Counted from the first letter of the stretch, positions 9,905 to 21,237 are shown. The stretch is DNA of 64,000 bases from Puccinia triticina (GCF_026914185.1 NC_070571.1:4650001-4714000); one strand, 5' to 3'. Made by a program: numbers and translations. Notes: generated by a model from the sequence alone, not told the origin.

Positions 9905-10735
9905 ACACCCCCCACCTCAATGACGGGCCATGGAGTGGCATACACACACCTTGATGACCGGTCCGTGCCGGTCATTGCTGGGAAAAACATCTCCTCTCAA
10001 TGACTGGTCTGCGCCGGTCATCATGGGGGTAAAGCACTGTTGCACCCTGGCCATCGAGTGGGGTTTGCACTCCACATGATGACCAACAATCAGTGGAAGT
10101 ACACACCCCACTTGGTGGCCAACCATTGAGTGGAGTACACTCTGTCCTTGATGGCCAGCAATCAAGCAGAGGACACACTCCACTCAATGGCCGACCACCA
10201 AGTAGAGTACACTCTCCGCTTGATGGCCGGCCACCAAGTAGAGTACACTCTCCGCTTGATGGCCGGCCACCAAGTAGAGTACACTCTCTGCTTGATGGCT
10301 GGCCACCAAGTAGAGTACACTCTCTGCTCAATGACCAGCCATCAAGCGGTAGATCCCACTCAATGACCGGCTGTCAAGTGGCCTACTCACCCCAATCAAT
10401 AGGAGACCCCACTCATTTGCCGGGGTGTAGTGTTACACCCCTTGATGTTTGGTGTGTGCCGGTCATTGAGAGGAGGTGCTACACCCCTTGATGTCCGGTA
10501 TGTACTGGTCATTGAGGGGAGGTGCTACTTCGCCAGTATAGACCGGTCATAAGTCCCCTTGATGACCGGAGAGGGGTGAGTCCGCTTGATGACCAACACA
10601 CACCAGTCATTGAGAGATGTTATTCACCTCAATGACCGGTCTGGTCATCAAGAGATGTTGTTCAGCTCAATGACCGGTCTGGTAATCAAGAGATATTTTA
10701 ATCACCTCAATGACCGGGACCGGTCATATTGTGAC
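9905..10735. repeat. GACCGG/CCGGTC hairpin array with embedded minisatellite
   Basis: Repeated inverted pairs of the type CTCAATGACCGG...CCGGTCAT, some degraded, run from about 9915 to 10,735. The middle part (10,078-10,385) is a tandem repeat annotated separately. Open frames across the array on both strands (for example 9972-10,331 and 10,093-10,491) simply translate the repeat. Confidence 0.8.
10078..10385. repeat. 36-bp minisatellite, ~8 units
   Basis: The unit is about 36 bp, with the palindromic core CTTGATGGCCGGCCACCAAG followed by TAGAGTACACTCTC. Four central units (10,180-10,323) are nearly identical. Units towards both ends are progressively degenerate, as expected for a tandem array expanding from its centre. 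The palindrome is a variant of the genome-wide GACCGG hairpin, so the minisatellite grew out of an array unit. Confidence 0.85.
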
Positions 10736-10749
10736 TACCGTTGCCTGGC

Positions 10750-11222
10750 CATCCAATCCAACAACGGCATTGTCTATCAATGGTTGTTTCATGAAGAACA
10801 TGACTTGCTTGGGAAGCTGCAGGGTTTTTGTTGGGTGGAACTGGGAGGCGTGGCGTTGGCAAGGATATGGTGGCCATGACGCCGGATATGGCTGGAGTCT
10901 TCAAGGGAATCACAACTTGCCGCCTATGGATGGGCTGAGCTTGAGTATATAAGGAGGGGGAGCTGCTGTCAAATGTCCCCCCGAGGGTTCCGGTTTTGTC
11001 CTGGCCCGTCCCTGCAGGCCCCCTACTTTGCTTGGATAGGCCCCTGCTTGAGAATAAAAAATGCTGGCCCTTTTTTGCTTGTTGCACTGTCACAAGCTGG
11101 AGGTTCTATCCATGGCACACAGTGTTTGGGGGTAATCTTTTCAACAGTGGCCATCATGTGGCTGCACACCAAAACTTAGATCTTTTTTGCCATGTTTTTG
11201 TGAATTTAATAAATTGTACAGA
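10750..11222 (-). repeat. Promoter-bearing element arm (inverse of 6,690-7,050)
   Basis: This is the reverse complement of the arm at 6,690-7,050, extended by about 100 bp at its low-coordinate end. Frames in it are mirror images of those in the other arm. Confidence 0.75.
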
Positions 11223-11234
11223 TTTAAAATTGCA

Positions 11235-11650
11235 TTTTTTTTAAACGGATGTACTTCGCGCACTGCGAAAAACTCGTTGCACAATGCAGGGGGCGTCCAC
11301 TCAACGTCCCAGCCACAGTGCACGGTAGCTCAAAACGCTTCGCGCACTGCAAATGAAAAAGCTTGAAAATCCCCTTTTTTTTTCTGCCAGCCGGCAGAGG
11401 GGATTTTTCTTGCCCCTCCTCCATTTTATTGGGGTATTTGGACCCCTCAGCATGATGTAGAAAAAGTATGATAAAGAAATACAAAAAATAAGCGGAGCGC
11501 CTCCCCGGGGCACACCCCCGTGGATTTTCAACCTGCCAAAAGTCCATGGATTGGGTACACAGCCCCTCAAGAACAGAGTTCGAGGGGCAGAAGTACATAC
11601 CCCATGACTTTGCCGTGCCGATGGCCGGCACAGGCCAGAGCGGAGTACTA
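11235..11650 (-). repeat. ~415-bp inverted-repeat arm flanking the copia element (partner 15,905-16,320)
   Basis: It starts at CGGATGTACTTCGCGCACTG and ends near GGCCAGAGCGGAGTAC. The reverse complement, with only scattered differences, is at 15,905-16,320. Internal landmarks are GGGGCACACCCCCGTGG, TCCATTTTATTGGGGTAT and the paired GCGCACTGCAAATG and GAAAAAGCTTGAAAATCC stretches. It could be one element present twice in opposite orientation, or the long terminal inverted repeats of a composite unit. Confidence 0.85.
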
Positions 11651-11654
11651 AAAG

Positions 11655-12310
11655 AATTGGAGCAACTAAAAGATATTTCTTGCTTGTTAGATCTTTGTAT
11701 GTACACGTGTAGCAATGAAAAGGAAGTGAGCTAGTTAAAGAGATTGATCCGGGCATGTACCTAAAAGCAGAAAAGGATATGCCCGGGGACTGAGTCTGGT
11801 TGAGCAGGAGTGGGTATGATAATGCGCTTGCGCCGCCTCCGTATTTCACAAGCTGTTTTATTGTATCCTACACTCCAGTTGGCCGTGTGTCCAACGTCAG
11901 TCTCTTTCTGTGATGGCTCTGGTTGCTGGTCTTTTCCAATTACGGGAGCAAGCCGGGTTATTTGAGTAACTTTGTCTTTTCCTGTCTGTACAGGTCTGTT
12001 TGTTCTTGTGCTGTTTGTTTAGGAGCAACGTTCCAATGTTAGTTGTCTGTGCTTTTGTGCTTTGTAGTCTGTTGCTGTTTCTGTGCTTACAGGTAACCAA
12101 TGATTGCGACAATAGTCTCGATAGCAGGTCTGTCTGGGCTGTCTGGGTTTTGAGTCCAAGTCTTTCCGTGAGAGTTAAGGTTTTTGTCTGTGCTTGAGCT
12201 TGTCTGTGGGCGTTGACCATTAAGGTTCTCGCGTGATCGCCATCTGCGGTCAACGGAGCAATACACTGCAGTTAGCTTTGCCGTGGTTAGGTCTTGGGTC
12301 TGGACTGCGA
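11655..12310. other. Probable 3' non-coding/LTR region of the copia element
   Basis: T- and G-rich sequence lies beyond the 3' end of the minus-strand copia pol. If an LTR survives it should be here, but I find no second copy beyond 15.37 kb to define it. No other coding unit is seen. Confidence 0.35.
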
Positions 12311-12316
12311 AAGGGG

Positions 12317-14138
12317 CTAACCTTTATTTGCAGCTGGGCTTGCGCCTTGGTCTGGCCGCGCGAGCTTCCGTAAAGGTTGCTGCGGGTTCTGGTCTGGGTC
12401 TAGATTCCTACAGCCTCGCATACTTTGAGTCAAGAGATTGAAAGTAGCTTCAGAGATTTGGATGACACCTATTTGGGCCAGGGATCGACGGATTACCAAG
12501 CGTCCAAGGGGTTTTGTGAGAAAGTCCGCAGCGTTGGCGTTAGTCATTCACGTATCGTAGTTTGATGATGTTGAAGAGAATGAGTTCCCTGAAGAAGTGA
12601 AGCCGGATGTTCATGTGCTTGGTCCGTAAACTGTTCTGCGAGGTTTCACTGTTGGCGAGATCTATAGCACCTTGATTGTCGACTCCTACTTCAATGTCTC
12701 GGACAGATTCTTGGAGTTCTATTTCCTTGATAAGACTGGTAAACCAGGCAAGGTCCCTCCCAAGGTCGGATAGTGCCTTGTACTTGGCCTCCGCTGTCAA
12801 GAGGGAAACTGTTGGCTGCTTGCACGATTTCCAGTTGAGGAGATGTGAGCCCGCAAGGACCACAAAACCGGTGGTGGATCTTCTGGTGTTGGGGCAGTTA
12901 CCCCAGTCCGCATTGGAAAATGCCCTGAGACCAGCGGATTCTGAGCATTTGAAGGTGAGGCTGATGTTCCTGGTGCCGGACAAATAGCAAAAGACTTGCA
13001 CAGCGGCTTGGTAGTGCTTGATCCCAGGCTTTTTGAGATACTGTGACAGTTGGCTCACGGAAAGAGAGACGTCCGGCCTCGTAAGAATGCTGACGTAGTT
13101 TAGAGAACCGACTAGGGCCCTATAGTTGATGTTGAGCTTGCTGAGTGCGTCGATCTCTTGTGCTGTTGCTTTGGAGAGGCGTTCTCTTGGGTTTAGCGGA
13201 CACAAGGCAGGGTGTTCTCTGTCAAGCCCAAATTCAGCCAACTTGCGCCCTATGTACTGCCTCTGGTTTATTTGAAGTCCACCTTCAAATCGGTCAATGT
13301 TCATTCCTAGGAGAAACTCGGCATCTCCTGGGTATTTTATTTCAAACTCTTGTTCCATTTCCGCTTGAAAGATCTCCGGCCGGTGACTGATGATGACAAT
13401 GTCGTCAACATGGGCAAAGAGCCAGGTGGCTGGTCTGCCCTTCCCTTCGCGCATCCAGAATACGCAAGGGTCCAAGACTGAGATTGAGAATCCTAGCAAC
13501 TTGAGGTAGCTTGTTAATCGCTTGTACCATACAAGCGGTGCCTGACGCAGACCGTAAATGGCCTTCTTGAGGTGTAGGACCGAGTTAGGCGGGCAGTTAT
13601 AGCCTTGAGGTGGGAGCAGCGTGACTGTTTCTTCCAGCGGACATGTAAGGAAGGCGCTCCAAACGTCGAGCTGATGGATCTTCATTCCATGGTTTACTGC
13701 AAAAGAGATAAGCAGCCGCAAGGATGAGGCTTTGCCCGTCGGGGCGTAGATGACTTTGAAGTTACGCCTGTACACCTGGCGAAATCCCTGAGCGCAGATA
13801 CGGGCTTTGAATTCAATTACTTCATTTGCTGCGCCTAGCTTTCTCCTATAAGCCCATGTGGAGGGAATAGGTTTGTCCGACAGGAGCCGCTGGCGCACTG
13901 TCCACACTTGATGTTTGAGCATGTTCAATATTTCCTTCAGTTCTGCCTTTGTCCAGTTGTCACGGTCGGGCCCGGCCATTGCTTGTTTATGATTCTTTGG
14001 GTCCACTTCGATCTCGATCAGAAACACCTGTTGTGACCTCTTTCCTTGAATAATATTGCTCTTATTGATGCTGCTGGAGATTTCCTGTGCCAGAGGTGCC
14101 AATGTCCAGGCATATTGTCTTCCTTCTGCCGGGAGCAA
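12317..14138 (-). pseudogene. copia reverse transcriptase-RNase H fragment
   Basis: Reverse transcriptase blocks are clear: YAPTGKASSLRLLISFA, LDVWSAFLTCPLEE, IYGLRQAPLVWYKRL and the catalytic FAHVDDIVII (family consensus YVDD). RNase H follows with ADWGNCPNTRRSTTGF and AEAKYKALSDLGRDLAWF. The frame stops at LRYVND (12,540) and resumes one frame over with TNANAADFLTKPL, so a one-base indel separates the last 70 codons. Strand, order and motif set place it in Ty1/copia, not Ty3. Confidence 0.9.
12345..12412 (+). repeat. 68-bp direct repeat, copy 1 (copy 2 at 15,303-15,370)
   Basis: The segment TTGGTCTGGCCGCGCGAG through CTAGATTCCTACA in the pol 3' end recurs almost unchanged at 15,303-15,370, where gag should be. 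Two pieces about 3 kb apart in the same orientation suggest template switching or recombination that replaced gag. Confidence 0.85.
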
Positions 14139-14148
14139 GACTTGGGGC

Positions 14149-15246
14149 TCAATGGGCTGCGCGGGCTGATCCTGAGTTGGAGGGCTGCTGGAGCATATTA
14201 GCTTGCATCAGAAGACAACGCGTCATATCGATTATTGTTCTGTTTGCGCGTTCAGCCATTCCATTGTTCTGGGGTGTGTAGGCTGGCGCGACGTTGTGCT
14301 GAATACCTTCTGCTTTGAGGTAGTCGCTAAGAGTCCCGTTGACGAACTCGCCTCCACCGTCAGATATGATTTTCTTCAGGGCAAATCCCGTCTGTTTCTC
14401 GAAGAACGCCTTGAATTCAAGTATAGCTGTCGTAGCCTGACTTTTCTCCTTTAGTATGGCTGTATGTATGTAGCCGGTGTGCTGATCCACCAGCGTGAGG
14501 AAGTATTGCGCTCCGCCGTTTGTGGGAGGCGAGATTGGACCGACCAAATCGCCGTGTACGATGCTGAGCAGCGCGATGGCGTTTTTGAATGTTCCATTAC
14601 ACGGGATGCGTGTAAGCTTTCCTTGCATACAAGCGTCGCACGATTTGACTTTGGTGAGGTCGACCTTGTCCGGGACTACCTGCGCTATGCGCCCAGAGCT
14701 TGCATGGCCTGACCGGTTGTGCCACCTCTGGAAGTCCGACATGGGAGGTGAAGAGACGGTGGCTAGACTGATACCGAGATTTGGGACTGGCAAAACTCCT
14801 TCGATTTCGAGGATGTCGTTAGAGGGGTTGACTTGAAATGGTTCAGCATTGTCGAGCTTCACCTCGAATTTTCCGTCCTTTTCACTGATCACGACTCGAT
14901 TCTCCATAAGTTGCACCAGTGATACAAGGTTGCGTGAGAGTTTTGGGACGTAAAGTGCCTTGTGCAAGGTCAGGATTTTGCCGGATGCTAGTTGAAGTTG
15001 TGCGGTCCCACGAGCTACAGCTGTCAACTCCAATCTGCCGCTGCCAGTGACGATACTCACGTGGACGGGAGTGGTGGTCTTGAAGTACGCCAGGGAGTTG
15101 AGCATGTGATTGCTCGCTCCTGAATCAAGGACGGTTGAAAGAGTGGACCCGGCTGAAGTCGTGTTGTAGGTGAAGGCTGGCTTCATGATGGTTGTGTTGA
15201 GGGCTTCTTCATCACCTTCGTTGTCTTCGTCGGCAGCTGTGGCGTG
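14149..15246 (-). pseudogene. copia protease-integrase fragment
   Basis: A gag-tail-like stretch leads into the aspartic protease signature VLDSGASNHML. This is followed by the integrase zinc finger (WHNRSGHAS then CDACMQGKLTRIPCNG) and the catalytic core with LVDQHTGYIHT, SDGGGEFVNGTL and NNGMAERANRTI. The frame ends soon after MTRCLLMQAN, whereas integrase normally continues for about 200 more residues. Those and the linker to reverse transcriptase have been deleted at about 14,140-14,190, and the next segment is in another frame. The protein would be inactive without outside help. Confidence 0.88.
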
Positions 15247-15369
15247 GTACGATGATCTCTGCCTCTTTTGGAGATGATCTTGGTTCTGCAGTGGCTTGTA
15301 GGCTTTGGTCTGGCCGCGCGAGCTTCCGTAAAGGTTGCTGCGGGTTCTGGTCTGGGTCTAGATTCCTAC

Positions 15370-15910
15370 AAGTACAACATGCAAACTCCCCTGATGACCG
15401 GCCAGCACACAGGGGGAGTGCAAATCACCGGTCATCGAGGGGAGTCTTTACTCCTCTAAATGACCGGAACAGACCCGGCCATCGAGAGGCGGATCACTCT
15501 TGATGACCGGGCTCATTACTTCCCCAGGTCATTGAGAGAAGATTAAAGACTCCTCTTGATGACCGGGTCTGTTCCAGTCGTTGAGAGGAGGAGTGTTTCT
15601 TCCTCTCGATGACCGGAATGGACCCGTTCATCGAGAAGAGGGTTTAATGCTCTGAGTCTCGATAACTGGAACGGTTCCGGTCATCGAGAGGATCATTTCT
15701 CTTGATGACCGGAACGTTCCCGGTCATCAAGAGGACCATTTCGCCCTCTTGATGACCGGAACATTCCCGGTCATCAAGATGACCATTTAGCCCTCTTGAT
15801 GACCGGGACCGTTCCAGTCATCGAGAGGAGTGCTTAATCCACTTGATGACCGGTGATTTGCACTCCCCCTGTGTGCTGGCCGGTCATCGGGGGAGTTTGC
15901 ATGTTGTACT
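15370..15910. repeat. Foldback hairpin array with ~65-bp long inverted ends
   Basis: The outer ends are inverted copies: GTACAACATGCAAACTCCCC at 15,371 and its complement ending at about 15,909, continuing through the GGCCAGCACACAGGGGGAGT block. Between them are six or seven GACCGG-type hairpins. The best is CTCTTGATGACCGG-AACGTTC-CCGGTCATCAAGAG near 15,697-15,731. Left and right ends join a copia fragment and a long inverted arm. Confidence 0.85.
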
Positions 15911-16320
15911 CCGCTCCGGGACCAGCCTGTGCCGGCCATCGGCACGGCGAAGTCATGGGGTATGTACTTCTGCCCCTTGAACTCTGTTTTTGAGGGGCTG
16001 TGTACCCGATCCATGGACTTTTGGCAGGTTGAAAATCCACGGGGGGTGTGCCCCGGGGAGGCGCTCTACCTAGCTTTTGTATTTCTTTATCATCCTTTTT
16101 CTACGTCATGCTGAGGGGTCCAAATACCCCAATAAAATGGAGGAGGGGCAAGAAATATCCCCTCTGCCAGCTGGCAGAAAAAAAAAGGGGATTTTCAAGC
16201 TTTTTCATTTGCAGTGCGCGAAGCGTTTTGAGCTACTGTGCACTGTGGCCGGGACGTCGAGTGGACGCCCCCCGCAGTGCGCGACAAGTTTTTTGCAGTG
16301 CGCGAAGTACATCCGTTTTT
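15905..16320 (+). repeat. ~415-bp inverted-repeat arm (partner 11,235-11,650)
   Basis: This is the reverse complement of 11,235-11,650 with scattered substitutions. The distance between arms is about 4.25 kb and encloses the copia remnant plus the foldback array. Confidence 0.85.
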
Positions 16321-16339
16321 AAATTTGAGAAACCTTAAT

Positions 16340-16605
16340 CTACTCCAATAAATTTGGAATGAACATCTGTGCACTCCAAAAAAAAAATGAAAAAAATGTT
16401 GCTTGGAAAAAATATTTTTGGAGTGGAATTGGGTTTACTCCAAAATTTTTGGAGTGCATCATGGGTACACTCCAAAAAACAGGCTTTTTTGGAGTATAAT
16501 TTTGTTCACTCCAACAAAATTTGGAGTAGACTATGGTTCACTCCAATGAAAGTTGGAGTGGACTGCTGTTCACTCCATTTTTGGAGTGGATGAAGTAATT
16601 TTTTG
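16340..16605. repeat. GGAGTG palindrome module (inverse of 6,370-6,615)
   Basis: CACTCC and GGAGTG motifs alternate with A/T-rich spacers such as AAAATTTTTGGAGTGCATC. It matches the 6.4-kb module in reverse orientation over about 240 bp, with spacer sequences conserved, so the relationship is by copy and not by composition alone. Confidence 0.75.
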
Positions 16606-16634
16606 GTGTGCATTTAGCCTGCCCCATTATTTAT

Positions 16635-16870
16635 TAAATTAGCGTAGCAATAAGGAACGCTAATATATTGCTATATTAAGGCAGAGCCGCTAAATATAGC
16701 TGAAGTGTGGCAATCAGAAGCTAAAAATCACTACTTTCTAGCAATTAAAAACTTTGGATTTTTTTCTGGATAGCAGTTAGCGTTGAATGTAATATGCTGG
16801 TGCCAAACTAAACTTTAGCGTAGCAGCGCTAAAAACGCTGCTAAATTAGTGTATTACACACTAACCGTAG
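16635..16870. repeat. TAGCG/CGCTA-rich repeat
   Basis: This is a second copy-type of the 1,262-1,500 block, with many TAGCGTAGCA/GCTAAA motifs in both orientations. It lies between a GGAGTG module and a GACCGG hairpin array. Confidence 0.5.
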
Positions 16871-16887
16871 CATAATAGTTGTATCAT

Positions 16888-17105
16888 TGCTCTCAATGAC
16901 CGGGACAAACTGGCCATTGAGAGGACACACCCCTCTTGATGACCGGCAGGACACACCCCTCTCAATGACCGGCACAGACCGGCCATCACAAGGACACACT
17001 CCTCTTGATGACTGGTCGGTCCCGGTCATTGAGAGGACAGACACAGCCCTCTTGATGATAGGGAGAGACCGGCCATCAAGAGGACACACCCCTCTCAATG
17101 ACTGG
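16888..17105. repeat. GACCGG hairpin array, left third of a split array
   Basis: Inverted pairs CTCTCAATGACCGG / CCGGTCATTGAGAGG occur with loops such as CACAGA and TCGGTC. The array is cut after CTCTCAATGACTGG at 17,105. The missing half of this hairpin (CCGGCAGAGACCGGCC) resumes at 20,915 beyond a 3.8-kb insertion. Confidence 0.85.
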
Positions 17106-18626
17106 TGTAAGACTCAAGAGTGGTTGTGGAACCCTTTTGCAGAAAGGTGAAGGGTATGATGGAGGTGCAAAACTCTGCCCTTCTGCTATCAGATAACAAG
17201 ACCCACCAAGCTAAGCTTAGCAAGTTTTAATCAAGTGATAGGTCTGGTCTAGTTCCAAATGAGGTTGTTTGATGACAGGTATGTGAAAGATGAGCAAGTT
17301 TATGAGGAGTGGGAAGGGTGAAAGTTGACTTGATGTTTCCGGTGGGGGTTGAACACAGGTCCTTGAGAGGGTGATGTGAAAATTTGGGGGAGTGCCTAGG
17401 CTGAGAAGTGTATATATCTCAGTCAGGAGTTGAACCAAGAATGGGGTAACTTGTGACAGGCACGTGATATGTCAACCAAGAGAGATGAGAGTGAGTTCAG
17501 TGGTTATTGCAGATGAGAGGGATGATATGGTATGTTATGTGATATAAAGTATAAGGATAAAGATAATGGCTGATGGGTGATGTCTGTATAACTGGTGGGT
17601 ACTGAACTGAGGGAAAAACAACTGGGGGGGAGAGAGCTCCTTATATAGACAAATGTGAGGGATTTTATCTAAAAGGGGGACCCTGGATGAGGGATTTTAC
17701 CTGGTGGGCTGCGTACAAGTGGTGTCAGAAAATACTAAATACAGGCAAAAAGTGGGGTGAGAAATGAAAGAAGATGACATACTAATAGAAGGAGTACATA
17801 AACAAAGCGGGGAAATGTCAAATACAGGGGTACCTCATGCAAGGGGTGCATGAGTGGTGTCAGACTAATGCAAGGAGTGCAGAAATGGGGTCAGAAGACT
17901 GCATGCAGCTGCAAGGGGTGCATAAATGAGGCAGGGACATGTCAAATACAGAATAAATGGGGTTGGTCCCCTGTATATGCAGTGCAGATAAGAGGGATAG
18001 AAAATAGTATTTGTTTGGCTGGGGCTGAGTATGTGTATACCTGTGAAAGGTGAATTGAGGGCTGTGATAGGTTGATGACTGGGGCTGGCCTTGTCCATGA
18101 GGGTCCAAGTGTCAGCCGGGCTACTATAGTAATTTAGAGCCCTGCTAACTAACATCACACAGTTGTTAACTGTACATACTTATTGCGGCGCAGAGCGGCG
18201 CATACAAGATGAAAACCATATTTTATTATTGAATACTAATGGTGGTGCAGAGCGCCGCGCATACTAAAATGAATGAATATGCAATAAGCCTTCCCCTCGA
18301 ACAACAGATAGGGTCAAAGAGAGACTGTCAAAACTCCAGCCGCAGGTAGCGGCCGGAGAAGAAACATAGCTATGTTCAAAAACCCGTTCTGAAGGAATTT
18401 TGACAGAAGACCGCAGCACAAAGAACACACAAAGATGAGCCTTTGGGCTCGAGAGGGGACAATGAGGGGGAGAAGGCTCACCGGATTGGCTCGGATAAGA
18501 AGCGCGGGTAGAAAGAAGGAAGAACCGATGGAGCTTGATTGCTTGAACTAGGCTATGTATAAATAGACTAAGTACAAGGCATCAAGTTGTGGTTGTGGAC
18601 AACAATGTGGAGCAGATGAAGATCCG

Positions 18627-18665
<39 letters not shown>

Positions 18666-20914
18666 GAAGTGGATGGAACCCGATGGAAGAAAGAGAAAGA
18701 GGACTCGGTGACATTCAATCTATCACAAACAGATCTCGTGCGCAAGAGATAACACAGTAGAGAGGAAAGCACAACAAACCAGTCTAGGAAGGGATCAATG
18801 TCACATGGCTAGTAGAGAAAGCATACATGACCTGATCTAAAAGGTAAGCATCATGGGCAGTGGATAAGATAAGGACAGATAGAATGAAGTGAGTCCGGAA
18901 GGGGGAACGGTGACGGGTAAGAGAGGCAGAAGGAAGAGAAGAATATCCAACACGTTCTCAGGCCAAGAAAACGGGTTTGATATTCTTGAACTAAAACTGA
19001 ACTGCAATAAGAACGATCTATTTGAAACGACCGGAGGAGAGTAGTAAAAAGAAGTAAACTACTGCTTCTCCCCCGGCCAAAGATAGACAACCAAAAACAA
19101 CACTAAGACTAGAACTCTTCCTTGGACCAAGGAAGAGTTCCACTTGTAAGTGAACAAAATAAACAGGAGTGATGTGAGTAACAGAACTCTCAATCACTCC
19201 TGTCAAAAATAGTCTTTCCCGCGGCCAAGAAGCTGCGACAAATTTGAAAATAGAAAGGCAACCCTACCAGTTGCCGCAAGAATATATAAAGGGAGGCTTT
19301 TGAGCAAGTAAAAGCCTCCCCAGATTCATACCAACCACCTCGTTGCCATACCAGCCCCGCCCCAATCTACCCGACCCGGTCGCTGTGGAACTACTCAAAG
19401 GGGAGAATAGAGCTTGGAAGGTAAATGGATAGCAACACTAGTACTAATGTAAGCTATGCAAGGGTGCTGATGAGGCTGCCTTCCTGACTAATGCTGAGGG
19501 GATGAGAGTAACACTAAGAAAAAAGAAGAAAAGGTGTGGCTGATTTCTGCTTGATCTTAGGAGCTAGTACTATGAGCTTTAACTACTGACTACTGAGGGT
19601 AAGAGAGATGGAGGATTGATGAGAGTGGGGAACTTATAATTTCTGTATCCAAAATTATCTATAAATTCTGTATATATTTCTCTGCATGAGGTACAAGTGA
19701 GGGGGGGGGAAGACAATTCTTATAGTAAGGAGGGATGAGCACAGACAATGAAGAGTTCTGGCTATGAGAATGAAGGTTGTACAAATGAGGAAGAGTGATG
19801 TGAACATAGTAACAGTATGTAATGATGAGCAATGCTGAAAAGGGAATGCTGGTTATGGGAATAAAAGAATGTACTAATGGGGAAAAGTGATGAGAACATA
19901 GTAACTACTTGTAATGATGAGCACTACTGAAAGAGGTAAGCACAGATCTAATGATGTAATGTGTACAATAGCCATAGTACATAATGAAGAATGTATGTAA
20001 AAGGTTTAGTATGTGAAAGTAATTATGTAAAAGGGATGTACTGTAATGATTCCAGTAAGTTACTAATGAATTGAGTATTGTAACTAATGAAGACTGTAGA
20101 TTATCTGTAAGTCTTATATCCTCTATAACTATTGAACCATTGAAGATAAGAGTATACTATGTATGAGTGACTATATGTGAAATTTGATGTAGAATCTGAA
20201 TATGCAATAATAATGAGGTATTTGTGAAGGGTTATGGAGAAATGGGCAATGTAATGATGAATATATTGTAAAAGAAAGCAATAAAATACTACTTATGGTT
20301 TGGAATGGAGCACCACATCGCCTGTCTGTTATTGTTCCAATCTTGGTTTTTTGAGTCGTTTGCCGTCCTTTTTTGCGGACCCTCTTTACGAGTAAGTCCG
20401 CTGTTTCCTTTTCTTTACTGGGATTCTATCCCCTATCCACCTCCTGGGAACGTTTCCAACGTTCTAAATACCCCCTTAACTGGGCCCCAGACGTCACAGG
20501 CTATTAAAAACCTCTGCGCACCCGTGCGCAGACCCTGTAAGACTTTTGGAGGGCACTTAAACACCCCAGGCGCTCCTGGCCCCTCTGTTAAACCCCTTTT
20601 TGGGCTCATATTACAAATAACTTTAAGTTATTTGATACTTTTTACCGCGCTTTTGCTGCGCGCACCACCCCACAGCTGCGCAGTCACCGGTGTAGCTAGA
20701 AGAGTACGCTTACTCTTGGCATCACCGCGCCTGACACCAAGAGGGTGTAACTTCCAGTTGAGCGGGGTTCCAGTGATGCTTCCAGTGGTGACTAGGGGTA
20801 AGATTGGCCATAGAATCCATTTCTGAGTTCCATTTGGTGGTATATTTAGTCCTGGTATGATTAAATATATGTATGAGAAAAAACTTTTGATTTTTCACTT
20901 TTCTGTCTACCACA
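17106..20914 (-). mobile_element. 3.8-kb LTR-related insertion splitting a hairpin array, no coding capacity
   Basis: It starts TGTAAGACTC and ends GTCTACCACA (TG...CA). It is bordered by CTGG on the left and CCGG on the right, a 4-bp target with one mismatch. Two internal landmarks match the LTRs at 21.2 and 28.0 kb: the TATA-like region with AAATGTGAGGGATTTT (17,655-17,700, promoter on the minus strand) and a GGTGACTAGGGGTAAGATTGG-like block near its high-coordinate end. The rest is AT-rich with no gag or pol. It could be a large or nested solo LTR or a decayed non-autonomous element. Confidence 0.6.
18630..18663 (+). repeat. 34-nt poly-A tract
   Basis: An uninterrupted run of 34 A lies inside the 17.1-20.9 kb element. 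It is preceded by GATCCGTAT and has no LINE-like coding sequence upstream, so it is read as a microsatellite and not a retroposon tail. Confidence 0.9.
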
Positions 20915-21237
20915 CCGGCAGAGACCGGCCATCAAGAGGACACACCCCTCTCAATGACCAGTCAGTCCCGGTCATTGAGAGGACAGGCACAGCCCTTGCA
21001 AGAGGAAAAACCCCCTCTTGATGAACTGGACCAACCTGTCATCAAGAGGACACACCTCTCTCAATGACCGGGACGGACCACCCCTCTCAATGACCAGGAG
21101 GGACTGGCCATCAAGCAAGAGGAAACAACCCCTCTTGCAATGACCAGGATTGACCAGTCATCAAGAGGACAGACACAGCCCTCTTGATGACCGGTAAAGA
21201 CCGGGGCACACCCCTCTCAATGACTGGGACCAACCGG
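20915..21237. repeat. GACCGG hairpin array, middle third of a split array
   Basis: Six or seven inverted pairs in the style of CTCTCAATGACCAG/CTGGTCATTGAGAGG, several imperfect. It begins with the second half of the hairpin cut at 17,105. It ends in the loop of another, CTCTCAATGACTGGGACCAA followed by CCGG, where the next insertion starts. Confidence 0.85.

Larger units (their letters stand above)
12317..15300 (-). mobile_element. Ty1/copia retrotransposon, degenerate, gag mostly missing
   Basis: Read on the minus strand the order is end of gag, protease, integrase, reverse transcriptase and RNase H, the copia order. No LTR pair can be found. The gag side stops at 15,303, where a 68-bp copy of the pol 3' end begins. 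Frameshifts and an internal deletion break pol. The element is flanked by the inverted arms at 11,235-11,650 and 15,905-16,320. Confidence 0.9.

Noticed and set aside
9972..10491. Overlapping open frames of 119 and 132 codons on opposite strands
   Set aside because: Both translate the 36-bp and hairpin repeats; periodic open frames are expected from a repeat length divisible by three.
11224..11849. 163- and 182-codon minus-strand frames
   Set aside because: They lie in the long inverted arm, are mirrored by frames in the partner arm, and have no domain or splice support.
15370..15910. CRISPR-like repeat-spacer appearance of the hairpin arrays
   Set aside because: Units are inverted pairs with variable linkers and imperfect stems, there are no unique spacers of constant length and no cas genes, and the DNA is eukaryotic.
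20305..20826. 173-codon plus-strand frame rich in Pro/Leu
   Set aside because: It lies within an LTR-related insertion, has no recognisable domain, and its 3' part overlaps the conserved LTR end block.
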